Numbered from the stretch's first letter, positions 1 to 6,753 are shown. The stretch: DNA of 15,918 nucleotides from Streptomyces misionensis (GCF_900104815.1 NZ_FNTD01000001.1:1-15918); one strand, 5' to 3'. A program made the numbers and translations. Notes: generated by a model not told the origin, from the sequence alone.

Positions 1-170
1 TTCGCACGGGCTGATGACGGAGTGTTACCGCCCGCCCTGCGGGCGGGCGTTCGGCCGCTGCGGCGGCCGGGCCCTCTGCGCTGCGCTCCGAGGGCGGGCC
101 CCGGGCCTGCGTCCCGGGGCGGCACGGTCCGCTGCGCTCCCCGTGCGAATGCTGCGCTCCGCGCAGCAGG
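1..170. other. left telomere palindrome cluster, non-archetypal
   Basis: Six consecutive inverted repeats are visible. I: 29-49, 9-bp stem CGCCCGCCC with a TGC loop. II: 52-69, CGGCCG twice, 6 nt apart. III: 71-95, GCCCTC/GAGGGC. IV: 98-120, 8-bp stem GCCCCGGG, and C107-G111 can also pair around a TGC loop. V: 122-146, GCACGG/CCGTGC. VI: 150-168, TGCTGCGC/GCGCAGCA with a 3-nt loop. The element CTGCGCTCC recurs at 81-89, 132-140 and 152-160. On the 3'-ended strand the triloops read GCA, the loop typical of Streptomyces telomere overhang foldbacks. The outer bases do not match the archetypal CCCGCGGAGCGGG start. The terminal 10 nt also complement 140-149. Confidence 0.85.
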
Positions 171-216
171 CTGGCAGCAGGGGCGGGGTGGGTCTCTCGC
201 GCGTGGGGGCGCGTCT

Positions 217-248
217 GGGCGTGTGGGCGTGTGGGCGTGTGGGCGTGT
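217..248 (+). repeat. GGGCGTGT x4 tandem repeat in left TIR
   Basis: Four perfect head-to-tail copies of GGGCGTGT start at 217, 225, 233 and 241. They are followed at once by the palindrome CGCCTAGGCG (252-261). The array sits just inside the telomere palindromes, so it could be a protein-binding array for end replication or a slippage-prone spacer. Confidence 0.9.
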
Positions 249-886
249 GGGCGCCTAGGCGTTGGGCGGCCCCTTAGGCGCCCGGGACCCCTCCGTTGGA
301 CTCCGGGCGCCGGGCCCGGCTGACAGGCCACCAGACGGACACACAGCCCCTCTCCCGGGGCGAGTTGGCCGCCCCACCGTCCCTGCGTCGTGCCACACCC
401 CGCGCGAGGCCCGCGCCGCGGACCCGGTCAGCCGCGCCGGCCAACCGAGCCTCGACTACGCAGGGTTGATGCAGCATGTGCTGTTGGCAGATCCAGGCCA
501 CCCCCGTGCATCATTTTTCGAGCTGGGTAGAGTCTGGAACTACGGCCCACCACCCCCCGGGGCGTTAACGGGCTCCGTCAACACCACGGTGCGGGTCCGG
601 CGCAGCGCTGCACGATCCTCTCCGGACCGCGCGGACGCGGAGCTTGGACCGGGACGCGCACCGCTCTGAACTGGACGTACACCCGTCATGGGCCGTGGCC
701 CAGGCCGTGTTGCACACCCTCCCGGCAGACTCGCCGAGCCACCCCGCACGGGAGACCCCACACTCATGAGACGGGTCGAGGACGACCCCACCAACCCACA
801 CTGACACCCCGTCAGCCGTCCCAGAGAAATACCATCGGTCGCCCCTAACACCGTTGACAGCCTCCCAGGAATCCGACCGTAAACAC

Positions 887-925
887 GAAACACCCCCGGA
901 CGGATAACCGTCCCGGGGGTGTTTC
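887..925 (-). terminator. terminator of the left membrane/HTH gene, spanning the TIR edge
   Basis: A long near-perfect stem (GAAACACCCCCGG against CCGGGGGTGTTTC, with an inner CGG/CCG pair around ATAA) lies 14 bp beyond the stop codon at 939. In the minus-strand transcript it is followed by a U-containing stretch (GTGTTTACGG). One arm is inside the TIR and the other outside it. Confidence 0.8.
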
Positions 926-938
926 ACGGCTCCGCGAA

Positions 939-2300
939 TTACGCAGCCCGCTCCCGCTCCTTCTTCCGACGATTAACAACGGTGGCGCTGCGTCCGGCGA
1001 ATTCGCCAACGCGGCGCTGGGTCCACCCCTGGGTCAGCCCGTAGTCAATGCGGGCGGTCACCTGGGCATCGGTGAGCAGCTCGGGCGCACGGCCGGGGGC
1101 GCAGTCGGCAGGGAGGCCGGGCAGATCCCAGTCCTTGACGGGCCCGGAGGGCGCCGCGGGCTGCGGGGCGGGCCGTTCCCAAATTTGGGAATCGGCGGTC
1201 GCCGCCGGGGCGGGCTTGTCCTCCTGGTCCTCGATGCGGGCGGTGACGCGGCCGGGGGCGGTGGCCTGCGCGGCGGCCACGGACAGCGTGGCGTCCTTGC
1301 GGGGCGCGGCCGGGGCCTGCGGGGTGGCGTGGAGCGCCTGAACGGCCTGTGCGGCCTTGTCGGCTGCTGTCGCGTCCAGGTCGGCCTTGGGCGCGACAGG
1401 GTGGCCGTTCGCGGCTTCAGTGCGGGGCTGCGGGGCCGGGACCCCCGTGCGAGGCGCGGACGCGACAGGCGCGGCAGGTACACGTACCGGTGCGGCCGGC
1501 GCGGGCGCGACCGGGTGCTGCGGGGCGGGGCTGGCACCTGACGCGGGAGCCGGGTGCGGCGTGGCGGGTGCGGGCCGGTGCAGGGTGAGGCGCTTCTCCT
1601 CCAGGTCGAGGCGCCGGGCCTGGATCTCGCGGGACGCGCGGGCGGCCTCGCGCTTCTCCTCCAACTCCGCCCGCTTCAGCTCGTCGTCCCATGCCTGCTT
1701 GCGCCGCTGCTCCTCTTCCTGGCGCTGCCGCTCGGCCTCGCGGTCGGCGTCCTCCTGTGCCTGGCGGCGCCGGCGCTCCTCCTCCTGCTCCTGGCGGGCG
1801 CGCTCGGCGTCGGCCGCGGCGGCTTCCTCCGCCTCGATGTCGTCCAGGCGCCGGGCGAGGCGGCGCCGGTAGACGGGGCCGGCCTCCGCGAGCAGCACGA
1901 GGATGCCCGGCGTGATCAGGTGCTGGAACACGCCCGTCCAGTCGTTCTTCTCGGCCGCGCTCCCGATGTTCAGGAACAGGCTCGACGCTCCGGTGAACAG
2001 GCGCAGCGCCGCCGCCCACGCTCCGCCGCCCACGTTGTGGCGGGAGGCGATCTCGTCCGCGCGCAGCGACCCGAGGAACGCCAAGTCCACCACCAGGGGC
2101 AGCACGAACGCGGTGTCCCGCCAGTCCGGGTCAAGGTGATCGGCCACGTACGGGGTCGCGTTCAGCATCGACCACACGATCATCCCCGCCGCCACGCCCC
2201 ACGTGACGAACGAGATGAACCGGTCCGCCACCGCCAGTCCCGCCCGCAGCCGCGCCGCCGAGCCGGGCGGCCCGGACTCCTCCAACTTCTTCCTGCCCAT
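939..2300 (-). CDS. DUF2637/Spd-like membrane protein with coiled coil and C-terminal HTH
   Basis: 453 residues from the ATG at 2300, chosen because AGGAAG lies just upstream; a longer TTG start at 2360 has no ribosome binding site. Four hydrophobic segments (about 27-47, 65-80, 93-113, 123-143) are followed by a long Glu/Arg/Gln-rich coiled coil (about 144-230), a Pro/Ala-rich linker (about 231-385) and a C-terminal HTH region (about 389-453) with the motif QGWTQRRVGEFAGR. The membrane part resembles DUF2637 or spread-type proteins of actinomycete plasmids and integrative elements. The predicted topology is a membrane-anchored protein with a cytoplasmic DNA-binding tail. The C-terminal domain is a paralogue of that of the gene at 14539-14967 (about 41 of 53 identical residues). 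It has its own terminator and probably its own promoter. Likely roles, by inference, are plasmid spread or tethering of DNA to the membrane. The gene is real; its function is uncertain. Confidence 0.85.
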   Translation of the reverse strand: MGRKKLEESGPPGSAARLRAGLAVADRFISFVTWGVAAGMIVWSMLNATPYVADHLDPDWRDTAFVLPLVVDLAFLGSLRADEIASRHNVGGGAWAAALRLFTGASSLFLNIGSAAEKNDWTGVFQHLITPGILVLLAEAGPVYRRRLARRLDDIEAEEAAAADAERARQEQEEERRRRQAQEDADREAERQRQEEEQRRKQAWDDELKRAELEEKREAARASREIQARRLDLEEKRLTLHRPAPATPHPAPASGASPAPQHPVAPAPAAPVRVPAAPVASAPRTGVPAPQPRTEAANGHPVAPKADLDATAADKAAQAVQALHATPQAPAAPRKDATLSVAAAQATAPGRVTARIEDQEDKPAPAATADSQIWERPAPQPAAPSGPVKDWDLPGLPADCAPGRAPELLTDAQVTARIDYGLTQGWTQRRVGEFAGRSATVVNRRKKERERAA

Positions 2301-2428
2301 GTCTTCCTGACTCTCCGTAGTGTGCGCGCACGGTGCGCGGAAACTGATCGCGCCGGACAAACCGGTACGCGTCGGACTGTGCGCGGGAGGTGTGCGCGGC
2401 GCGCACCCGCTCCCTTCTAAGGGCCGGG
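2301..2428 (-). promoter_or_regulatory. promoter region with TGTGCGCG octamers
   Basis: The gap between the upstream operon terminator and the start at 2300 contains TGTGCGCG at 2321-2328, 2378-2385 and 2391-2398. A fourth copy lies in the adjacent terminator loop (2450-2457). The copy at 2391 is part of an imperfect dyad with GCGCGCAC (2400-2407). This looks like an operator cluster for the membrane/HTH gene. No convincing -35/-10 pair is visible. Confidence 0.4.
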
Positions 2429-2471
2429 CGGGGTGCGGGCGTTGCGCACTGTGCGCGTCGCCCGCACCCCG
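2429..2471 (-). terminator. terminator of the sigma/HNH operon
   Basis: A 13-bp perfect stem (CGGGGTGCGGGCG at 2429-2441, its complement at 2459-2471) encloses a loop that can form a second stem (GCGCAC/GTGCGC). It lies 18 bp beyond the stop at 2489. It lacks a U-tract, as many actinomycete terminators do. Confidence 0.65.
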
Positions 2472-2488
2472 ACCACGGTCACGGCGGG

Positions 2489-2659
2489 TTACTTCTTCTT
2501 CGAGGCGCGGAACCCGATCCGCTTCACCGGCTGGTCCGCCGGCGCGGGCTTCGAGCGCGTGGTGCGCGGCGGCTGGCCCACCGCGCGGGGCTCACCGGCC
2601 TTGCGCGGCACGGTGACGTAGGGCGGGTACTCGACGCCGGGCTTCTTCTTCGCGAACAC
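2489..2659 (-). CDS. 56-residue basic protein, unknown function
   Basis: Small ORF with a GTG start at 2657-2659, preceded by AGGAAGGA at good spacing, and a TAA stop at 2489-2491. Nearly every third codon base is G or C, which strongly supports coding. The product is rich in Lys, Arg and Pro, begins MFAKKKPGVEYPPYVTVPRK and ends in a Lys-rich RASKKK tail. It has no membrane segment and no recognised domain. It is the last gene before the operon terminator, 91 bp after the HNH gene, so it is probably cotranscribed with the sigma-like genes. The composition suggests a nucleic-acid-binding or protein-binding peptide. No family is recognised. Confidence 0.7.
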   Translation of the reverse strand: MFAKKKPGVEYPPYVTVPRKAGEPRAVGQPPRTTRSKPAPADQPVKRIGFRASKKK

Positions 2660-2750
2660 GGGGACGTCCTTCCTGGGCCGGGCCGTGTGCCCGGCTCCCC
2701 GCCCGGCCCCGGCCGCCTGGTGGTGGCGGGCGGGGGCGGACAGGCAGCCG

Positions 2751-3050
2751 TCACACCGCGCGGGTGGGGACCAGGCCGGGGCGGAACTGGCCGGGCGCCG
2801 GGCGCAGCAGCGCCTGCGGAAGCTGGTCGGACTTGGCCTCGTTGCAGGGCTGGCAGGCGAGCACCAGGGCGGCCTGCGCCCATGTGTGGACCAGGGATCG
2901 CGGGATCAGGTGATCGACCGTGGCGCCCTCAAGTCCGGGCCCGAACGGCGTGGCGCAGTAGAAGCACTGCGCGCCGTCCCGGGCCGCGAGGCGCGCCTTC
3001 AACAGACGCCGACGCTTCGAGCACGGCTTGCGGTCGGGGTTGTTGCTCAC
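2751..3050 (-). CDS. HNH endonuclease
   Basis: 99 residues from a GTG start overlapping the preceding stop by 4 bp (GTGA), implying translational coupling. The HNH fold is clear: CFYC (Cys29, Cys32), TVDHLIP (Asp46-His47 catalytic), and ACQPCNEAKSDQ (Cys66, Cys69, Asn70). The two Cys pairs would bind structural zinc, and the Asp-His with Asn70 would form the beta-beta-alpha-metal active site. The N-terminus is strongly basic (KRRRLLKAR). The family cuts or nicks DNA, and small free-standing members are common in phages and plasmids. Its place behind two sigma-like genes is unusual. Possible roles are DNA processing of the plasmid, anti-competitor activity or homing; none can be chosen from sequence alone. 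Confidence 0.88.
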   Translation of the reverse strand: MSNNPDRKPCSKRRRLLKARLAARDGAQCFYCATPFGPGLEGATVDHLIPRSLVHTWAQAALVLACQPCNEAKSDQLPQALLRPAPGQFRPGLVPTRAV

Positions 3051-4036
3051 GACTCCACCCCCGCCACCAGCACGGCGCAGCCGGAGACCACCGAGAGCAC
3101 GCGTCCGCGCGGGACGCCCAGGCGCTCGGAGATCTGAGGGCCGGTCAACCCGTCGACCAAGTGCAGCAGCAGAGCCTGGCGCGGGAAGTCGTCCAGGCGC
3201 AGCAGCAGCTGCCGCTGCGCCCAGCTCACGCGGTGCAGCGCCGCGCGCTCCCAGTCCTCAAGTTCATGCATCGGCGTGCGCGGGCCCGACAACTCGGGGT
3301 TGTCGATCAGCAGCAGCAGCACCGCCCGGGCCACCAGCTTCTCCAGCTTGCCGACCGCCCCCGTCTCCACCAGCAGCTCACGCGCCCTGTCCACCGGCAC
3401 CGCGTAGGCCAGGGTCAGCAGCGCCTCGCGCTCCGCCTCCGGCAGCGCCGCCACCATCTGCGCCATCGGGCCCGTAAGCGCTCCGAGCTGGCAGCGCTCG
3501 GACAGCGTCTCCTCCAGCAGCGGACACAGCACGGCGCACGTCTGCTTGTCGTCCCAATCGACGGCCGTCTCGTACGAGGCGGACCGCTTGTAGTGCGCCA
3601 GGATCCGGTCCTTCACCCGCCGCCACAGCATCCACCGCGTCTCGTCAGCCGAGTACCGGCTCCCCGCGTCCGGCGCCAGCAAGTCCTTCGCACCCGTCCG
3701 CGCGATCTCCACCCACGCGTCCTGCGCGATCTCCTCCGCGAGGTGCACCACCACCCCGGCCGGGGTTCCGCGGTTCATCAGCTTGCGCCGCGCGTAGTGC
3801 ACCAGGCCCTCGCCGTACTCCGCGTACAGCTCGCCCAGTCGCACCGACGCCCTCGGCTCCAGCCGGACGTCCTCGCCCCGGCCCAACCGCCGGCCACCCG
3901 GCCCGTTCCCCCGGATCGCCTCACCCCGCAGCCTGCGCTGCGCCTTCAAGCTCAGCTGCTTCTCCGGCGCCTGCGCTGTCTGTCCTGACTGCCGCACTAC
4001 CTGCCGGACGGCCACCGCACCTACCTGCGCGCTCAT
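3047..4036 (-). CDS. sigma-70 (ECF-like) factor, second of a tandem pair
   Basis: 329 residues, ATG start at 4036 overlapping the upstream stop by 4 bp (ATGA). A region-2-like segment lies at about 67-155 (LGELYAEYGEGLVHYARRKL, EEIAQDAWVEIA, then an aromatic-rich RWMLWRRVKDRILAHYKRS). A first region-4-like part lies at about 192-245 (ALPEAEREALLTLAYAVP), and a second HTH at about 274-322 (DDFPRQALLLHLVDGLTGPQISERLGVPRGRV). ECF sigma factors normally have about 170-220 residues and one region 4, so this is long and has a duplicated C-terminal HTH. It may direct RNA polymerase to plasmid promoters, or may have become a dedicated DNA-binding protein. No cognate anti-sigma factor is visible. Confidence 0.8.
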   Translation of the reverse strand: MSAQVGAVAVRQVVRQSGQTAQAPEKQLSLKAQRRLRGEAIRGNGPGGRRLGRGEDVRLEPRASVRLGELYAEYGEGLVHYARRKLMNRGTPAGVVVHLAEEIAQDAWVEIARTGAKDLLAPDAGSRYSADETRWMLWRRVKDRILAHYKRSASYETAVDWDDKQTCAVLCPLLEETLSERCQLGALTGPMAQMVAALPEAEREALLTLAYAVPVDRARELLVETGAVGKLEKLVARAVLLLLIDNPELSGPRTPMHELEDWERAALHRVSWAQRQLLLRLDDFPRQALLLHLVDGLTGPQISERLGVPRGRVLSVVSGCAVLVAGVES

Positions 4037-5352
4037 GCCTGCACCGCCGCGTGCAGCCGGGCGCAGCCCTCACGCCACAGGGCGCGGATGTAGGAGTCGC
4101 TCTTGAGTCCGAGCCGGGCGGCGACCTCGGCCGTCGGCACGCCCTGCGCGCGCAGCGCCACCACGGCCCGGTGCAGCTCCGGCAGCCGGTCCGCCACCGC
4201 CTCCCAGCCCTCCGGCGGCTCCGACACGGCGGGCCGCTTCGGCAGCTCGGCGTCCCGCCCGGCGGCGCGCAGCGCCTCCACCAGGCGGCGCACCGACTGC
4301 GCGGTCACGTTCGAGACCGTGACTGGGCTCCGGCCGACCCGGGCCGCGATTTGCGAGTTCGTCAGCCCTTCGGCCCGCAGCCGCACGATCGCCCGCCAGA
4401 CCTCCGGCAGCACGTCCACGACCGTCTCCCACCCGTCCGGGAAGGGATCGCTCTTCACCGGCACGGCCACCTCGCCGCCCGACGCGACCGGCCGTAACTG
4501 CGCGATCGCCCGCTTCAGCCGCTTGGTGACCGCGCACTGCGACAGCTCCAGCCGGGCGCCGATGGCCCGGTAGGACATGGCCAGCTCGAACCGCAGGTGC
4601 ACGATCTCCCGGAGCTTCGGCTCCAGCAGTTCCAGCGCCTCCTGCCAATGCGCGGGCAGCTCCCCCGCCACGGGCTCCGCCGGCACCGCCGCGGGCGCCC
4701 GGTGCGCCGTCCGCTCCAGCGCCGCATCCGCCGAGTCGTCCCCGTCCGCGACCCGGACCAGGCGCTCGTCGCGGTTGCTCCTCAGCCGGAAGTGACGGGC
4801 GATCATCCACTTCGCCCGACCCGCGAGGATCCCGAACGCGTCCTGCGGCTCCACCTCGCGCAGCAGCTCCAGACCGCCCGGCCGCGACACGCCCAGCCAG
4901 ACCTCCTGCGCCAGGTCCTCCGCCAGAGGCCCGTCACCGAACCGGTCCAGCCGCAGCCACACGTAGCGCACCAGCCGCTTCGCGTGCAGCGCGAACAACT
5001 CCCCGACCAGCACCGCGTCCTGCGCCGACAGCGGCTCATCGGCCACCGCCCGCAGGGAAACCCGCACCGGCTCGGTGTACGACGACGTCAGCAACGCGTT
5101 CTCCGGCACCCCCGCCGTCACCGCCGGCCGCACCCGGTCCCGCTCCGCCCGCGACCGCTCCCCCGAACGATCCCGAACCCGAACCCGCTCCTGCGGCTCC
5201 GGCTCCGGCTCGAAACCCCGGGCGTCGTCCTCCTGCTCCTGGCGCTCGATCTCCTCCGCCAGCCCAGCGCTGACCGCTACGTCAGCCCGCTCCCCCACAT
5301 CCGCGCGTCCCGCTACCTGCGGGATCACCGGCCGCTCAGCGACAATCGACAT
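4033..5352 (-). CDS. sigma-70 (ECF-like) factor with three region-4-like HTH units
   Basis: 439 residues from the ATG at 5352, which has GAGGG about 9 nt upstream. An in-frame extension to 5541 would translate through two hairpins and has no ribosome binding site. After a charged, Glu/Arg-rich N-terminus, region 2 lies at about 114-192 (ELFALHAKRLVRYVWLRL, AEDLAQEVWLGV, GRAKWMIARHFRLR). Three HTH units follow: about 237-290 (LEPKLREIVHLRFELAMSYRAIG), 305-362 (PDGWETV, NSQIAARVGRSPVTVSNV) and 380-434 (PEGWEAV, TAEVAARLGLKS). Units two and three are clearly repeats of each other. The gene heads an operon with a second sigma-like factor, an HNH nuclease and a basic peptide. The repeated HTHs suggest multivalent DNA binding; transcription initiation is the family role, but activity is unproven. 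Confidence 0.82.
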   Translation of the reverse strand: MSIVAERPVIPQVAGRADVGERADVAVSAGLAEEIERQEQEDDARGFEPEPEPQERVRVRDRSGERSRAERDRVRPAVTAGVPENALLTSSYTEPVRVSLRAVADEPLSAQDAVLVGELFALHAKRLVRYVWLRLDRFGDGPLAEDLAQEVWLGVSRPGGLELLREVEPQDAFGILAGRAKWMIARHFRLRSNRDERLVRVADGDDSADAALERTAHRAPAAVPAEPVAGELPAHWQEALELLEPKLREIVHLRFELAMSYRAIGARLELSQCAVTKRLKRAIAQLRPVASGGEVAVPVKSDPFPDGWETVVDVLPEVWRAIVRLRAEGLTNSQIAARVGRSPVTVSNVTAQSVRRLVEALRAAGRDAELPKRPAVSEPPEGWEAVADRLPELHRAVVALRAQGVPTAEVAARLGLKSDSYIRALWREGCARLHAAVQA

Positions 5353-5463
5353 ACGTCGGCCCTCACACCTAGTCCGTGGATCGGTCCGACAGCGGTCGAG
5401 GCGCTCCAACGCCTTGACCACCGCCCAAAGGCCCCTGACGTGCATCAACGCCGAGGGCCACCA

Positions 5464-5511
5464 GCCCGGCCGGTGCTCCAACACCGGCCGGGCACCTGCG
5501 TTTATGCAGGT
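5464..5511 (-). promoter_or_regulatory. double hairpin in the 5' leader of the sigma operon
   Basis: Two stems stand back to back in the minus-strand leader: ACCTGC/GCAGGT (5494-5499 with 5506-5511), then a 12-bp perfect stem GCCCGGCCGGTG (5464-5475) with its complement at 5482-5493 and a 6-nt loop. They lie about 110-160 nt upstream of the start at 5352. There is no U-tract, so this could be an attenuator, an mRNA stabiliser or a pausing element. Confidence 0.55.
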
Positions 5512-5539
5512 CAGCGCGTCGTAAGCGACAGGCCGAAGC

Positions 5540-5653
5540 AAGGTACGAATCGACTGCCGCTAGGTACTTCGTGTACCTTCCCGACGCCATGAAGGTACAT
5601 GTAGCACCGCCATGGGTCAAGCGTTGTACCTTGAGCGAAGATTGATGTACCTT
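5540..5653. promoter_or_regulatory. operator cluster of GTACCTT/AAGGTAC half-sites
   Basis: Half-sites are AAGGTAC 5540-5546, AGGTAC 5562-5567, GTACCTT 5573-5579, AAGGTAC 5592-5598, GTACCTT 5626-5632 and GTACCTT 5647-5653. The pair at 5562-5579 forms a dyad AGGTAC-N5-GTACCT. They lie in the divergent region between the leftward sigma operon and the rightward GntR gene, so the natural reading is autoregulated binding by the GntR protein that also controls the sigma operon. Short repeated operators of this kind are typical of GntR/HutC regulators of actinomycete plasmids (KorSA and TraR types). Confidence 0.7.
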
Positions 5654-5690
5654 CGTGGGGCAGGACCGACCCGGCAAACCTGGAGGAGTC

Positions 5691-6428
5691 ATGGCATACA
5701 AGTCGCCAGGGAAGGGGTACGCCGACGTGGCGAATCACTTCCGAGCGCTGATCAAGAGCGGGGAGCTCGCTCCAGGCGACGCGCTTCCCTCTGTGGCGGA
5801 GATCCGAGATCAGTTCGACGTGGCGGCGAAGACCGTCAGCCGCGCGTTGGGCGTGCTCAAGGGCGAGGGCCTGGTGACGTCGCGGGGCTCGCTCGGGACT
5901 GTGGTGGCCAAGTCTCCGCTCGTGATCACGGGAGCGGACCGTCTCGACCGCATGGCCAGGAACGGGCTCCGATACGCACCCGGGGAAACTTCCTCGGGGC
6001 ACAAGGTGATGCGCAGGTCGGTCCACGACGCGGACGTGTGCAGGGCGCTGGACCTGGAGCCCGGAGACGAGGCCGTCATCCGCATCCGCGTCTTCCGCCA
6101 GGACGGCCGGCCTACCTCGGTCGGGGTCTCCGTCTACCCGCCGCACACGGTGAGCGAGGTGCCCGAGCTGGCGGACGACGCCCGAATGACCCGGCAGTTC
6201 GACGCTCTGTACACCGAGCGGACCGGCCGCGAGGTAGTAAAGGGACAGCGCACCGCGCACGCTCGGCAGGCGTCACAAGACGAGTTGGATGCACTGGAGA
6301 TTGACGCTCCTCCGCATACCGCAGTTGCCGTCCTAGTGACCACGGTCGTCTTCCATGACGATGAACACGCCCTGGGTTACTGGGAAGACGTGTACGCGCC
6401 CGGAGCGCATGTACCAATTTCCAGTTAA
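5691..6428 (+). CDS. GntR/HutC-family transcriptional repressor with UTRA domain
   Basis: 245 residues from the ATG at 5691, which has an excellent GGAGGAG 4 nt upstream; an in-frame GTG at 5655 lacks one. The N-terminal winged HTH (about 1-74) is typical: YADVANHFRALIKSGELAPG, LPSVAEIRDQFDVAAKTVSR, LKGEGLVTSRGSLGTVV. The C-terminal part (about 95-243) has the alternating strand/helix pattern of a UTRA effector domain (AVIRIRVFRQDGRPTSVGVSVYP). In actinomycete mobile elements such proteins repress transfer or replication genes. Six candidate operators lie directly upstream, and one more GTACCTT lies in the parA upstream region (13505-13511). A small ligand could release it; which one cannot be told. 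Confidence 0.9.
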   Translation: MAYKSPGKGYADVANHFRALIKSGELAPGDALPSVAEIRDQFDVAAKTVSRALGVLKGEGLVTSRGSLGTVVAKSPLVITGADRLDRMARNGLRYAPGETSSGHKVMRRSVHDADVCRALDLEPGDEAVIRIRVFRQDGRPTSVGVSVYPPHTVSEVPELADDARMTRQFDALYTERTGREVVKGQRTAHARQASQDELDALEIDAPPHTAVAVLVTTVVFHDDEHALGYWEDVYAPGAHVPISS

Positions 6429-6753
6429 CAGAAATCGCGTAAATCTAAACGCAAGGAATTTCGCTCCCTCTGTTTCAGCGGGATCACTCCTTGCAAGCAG
6501 GTTCCGCGTTTCTCTGGGTCGCTAAGCAGAGGATCCACATCGGCTTATGCGGTCGCCCAGTAAACCACCAAAGGCACAACGCCAGTAGAGAAAAGATCAA
6601 CAGGCTCGATCCTCTGTCCACAGAGGGAGGACGGCAGGATGGGCCGCACAACGCAACAGGCCCCGCTTAGGGGCGGGGCCTGACGCTCCACTCCCGGGAG
6701 GCGACCCGGGGGCGGAGGAAGCACTACGACTCCCTGCAAGGAGGTGCGCTCCC
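6429..6753. other. AT-richer non-coding region upstream of rep1, candidate origin/control region
   Basis: No gene is seen in these 325 bp, which have lower GC than their surroundings. A nested stem is visible at 6451-6494 (GCAAGGA/TCCTTGC, inner CGCT/AGCG). A 9-bp inverted pair CAGAGGATC (6527-6535) and GATCCTCTG (6608-6616) is present. CCTCTGT-CC-ACAGAGG (6611-6626) forms a near palindrome. CTGTCCACA (6614-6622) fits the Streptomyces DnaA box pattern (TTGTCCACA, one change); GGATCCACA (6531-6539) is a weaker relative. The region ends with a hairpin (6658-6681), a CTCCCGGGAG palindrome (6691-6700) and a perfect AAGGAGGTG ribosome binding site (6738-6746). It may combine replication control with the rep leader. 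Confidence 0.5.
6658..6681 (+). terminator. terminator- or attenuator-like hairpin before rep1
   Basis: A 9-bp perfect stem AGGCCCCGC/GCGGGGCCT has a 6-nt loop and no following U-tract. It could end the GntR transcript or attenuate transcription into rep1; position alone does not decide. Confidence 0.5.

Larger units (their letters stand above)
1..901. repeat. left terminal inverted repeat (901 bp)
   Basis: Bases 1-901 are the reverse complement of 15018-15918. The match holds up to base 901; base 902 (g) faces 15017 (a) and pairing stops there. Such identical inverted ends mark a linear replicon of the Streptomyces type. The outer 170 bp hold telomere palindromes, 217-248 hold an 8-bp tandem repeat, and 249-283 form a hairpin (GGGCGCCT at 249-256, AGGCGCCC at 276-283). 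From about 290 to 886 I see no gene: open frames exist on both strands but lack ribosome binding sites, recognisable motifs and consistent codon bias. The inner edge lies inside a transcription terminator (887-925). Confidence 0.97.

Noticed and set aside
854..882. TTGACA at 854-859 as a promoter reading out of the left TIR
   Set aside because: No -10 element at proper spacing, and transcription would run directly into the terminator at 887-925.
14..893. Open frames within the TIR on both strands, for example 262-669 (+) and 540-893 (-), mirrored at the right end
   Set aside because: They overlap each other on opposite strands, lack ribosome binding sites and domains, and contain palindromes and repeats; they are expected in DNA of this GC content.
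2301..2360. TTG start at 2360 for the membrane/HTH protein
   Set aside because: No ribosome binding site, and it would cover the octamer-containing upstream region; ATG 2300 has AGGAAG at good distance.
5353..5541. 63-residue N-terminal extension of the first sigma-like protein
   Set aside because: It runs through two perfect hairpins, is unlike the family N-terminus, and lacks a ribosome binding site; ATG 5352 is better.
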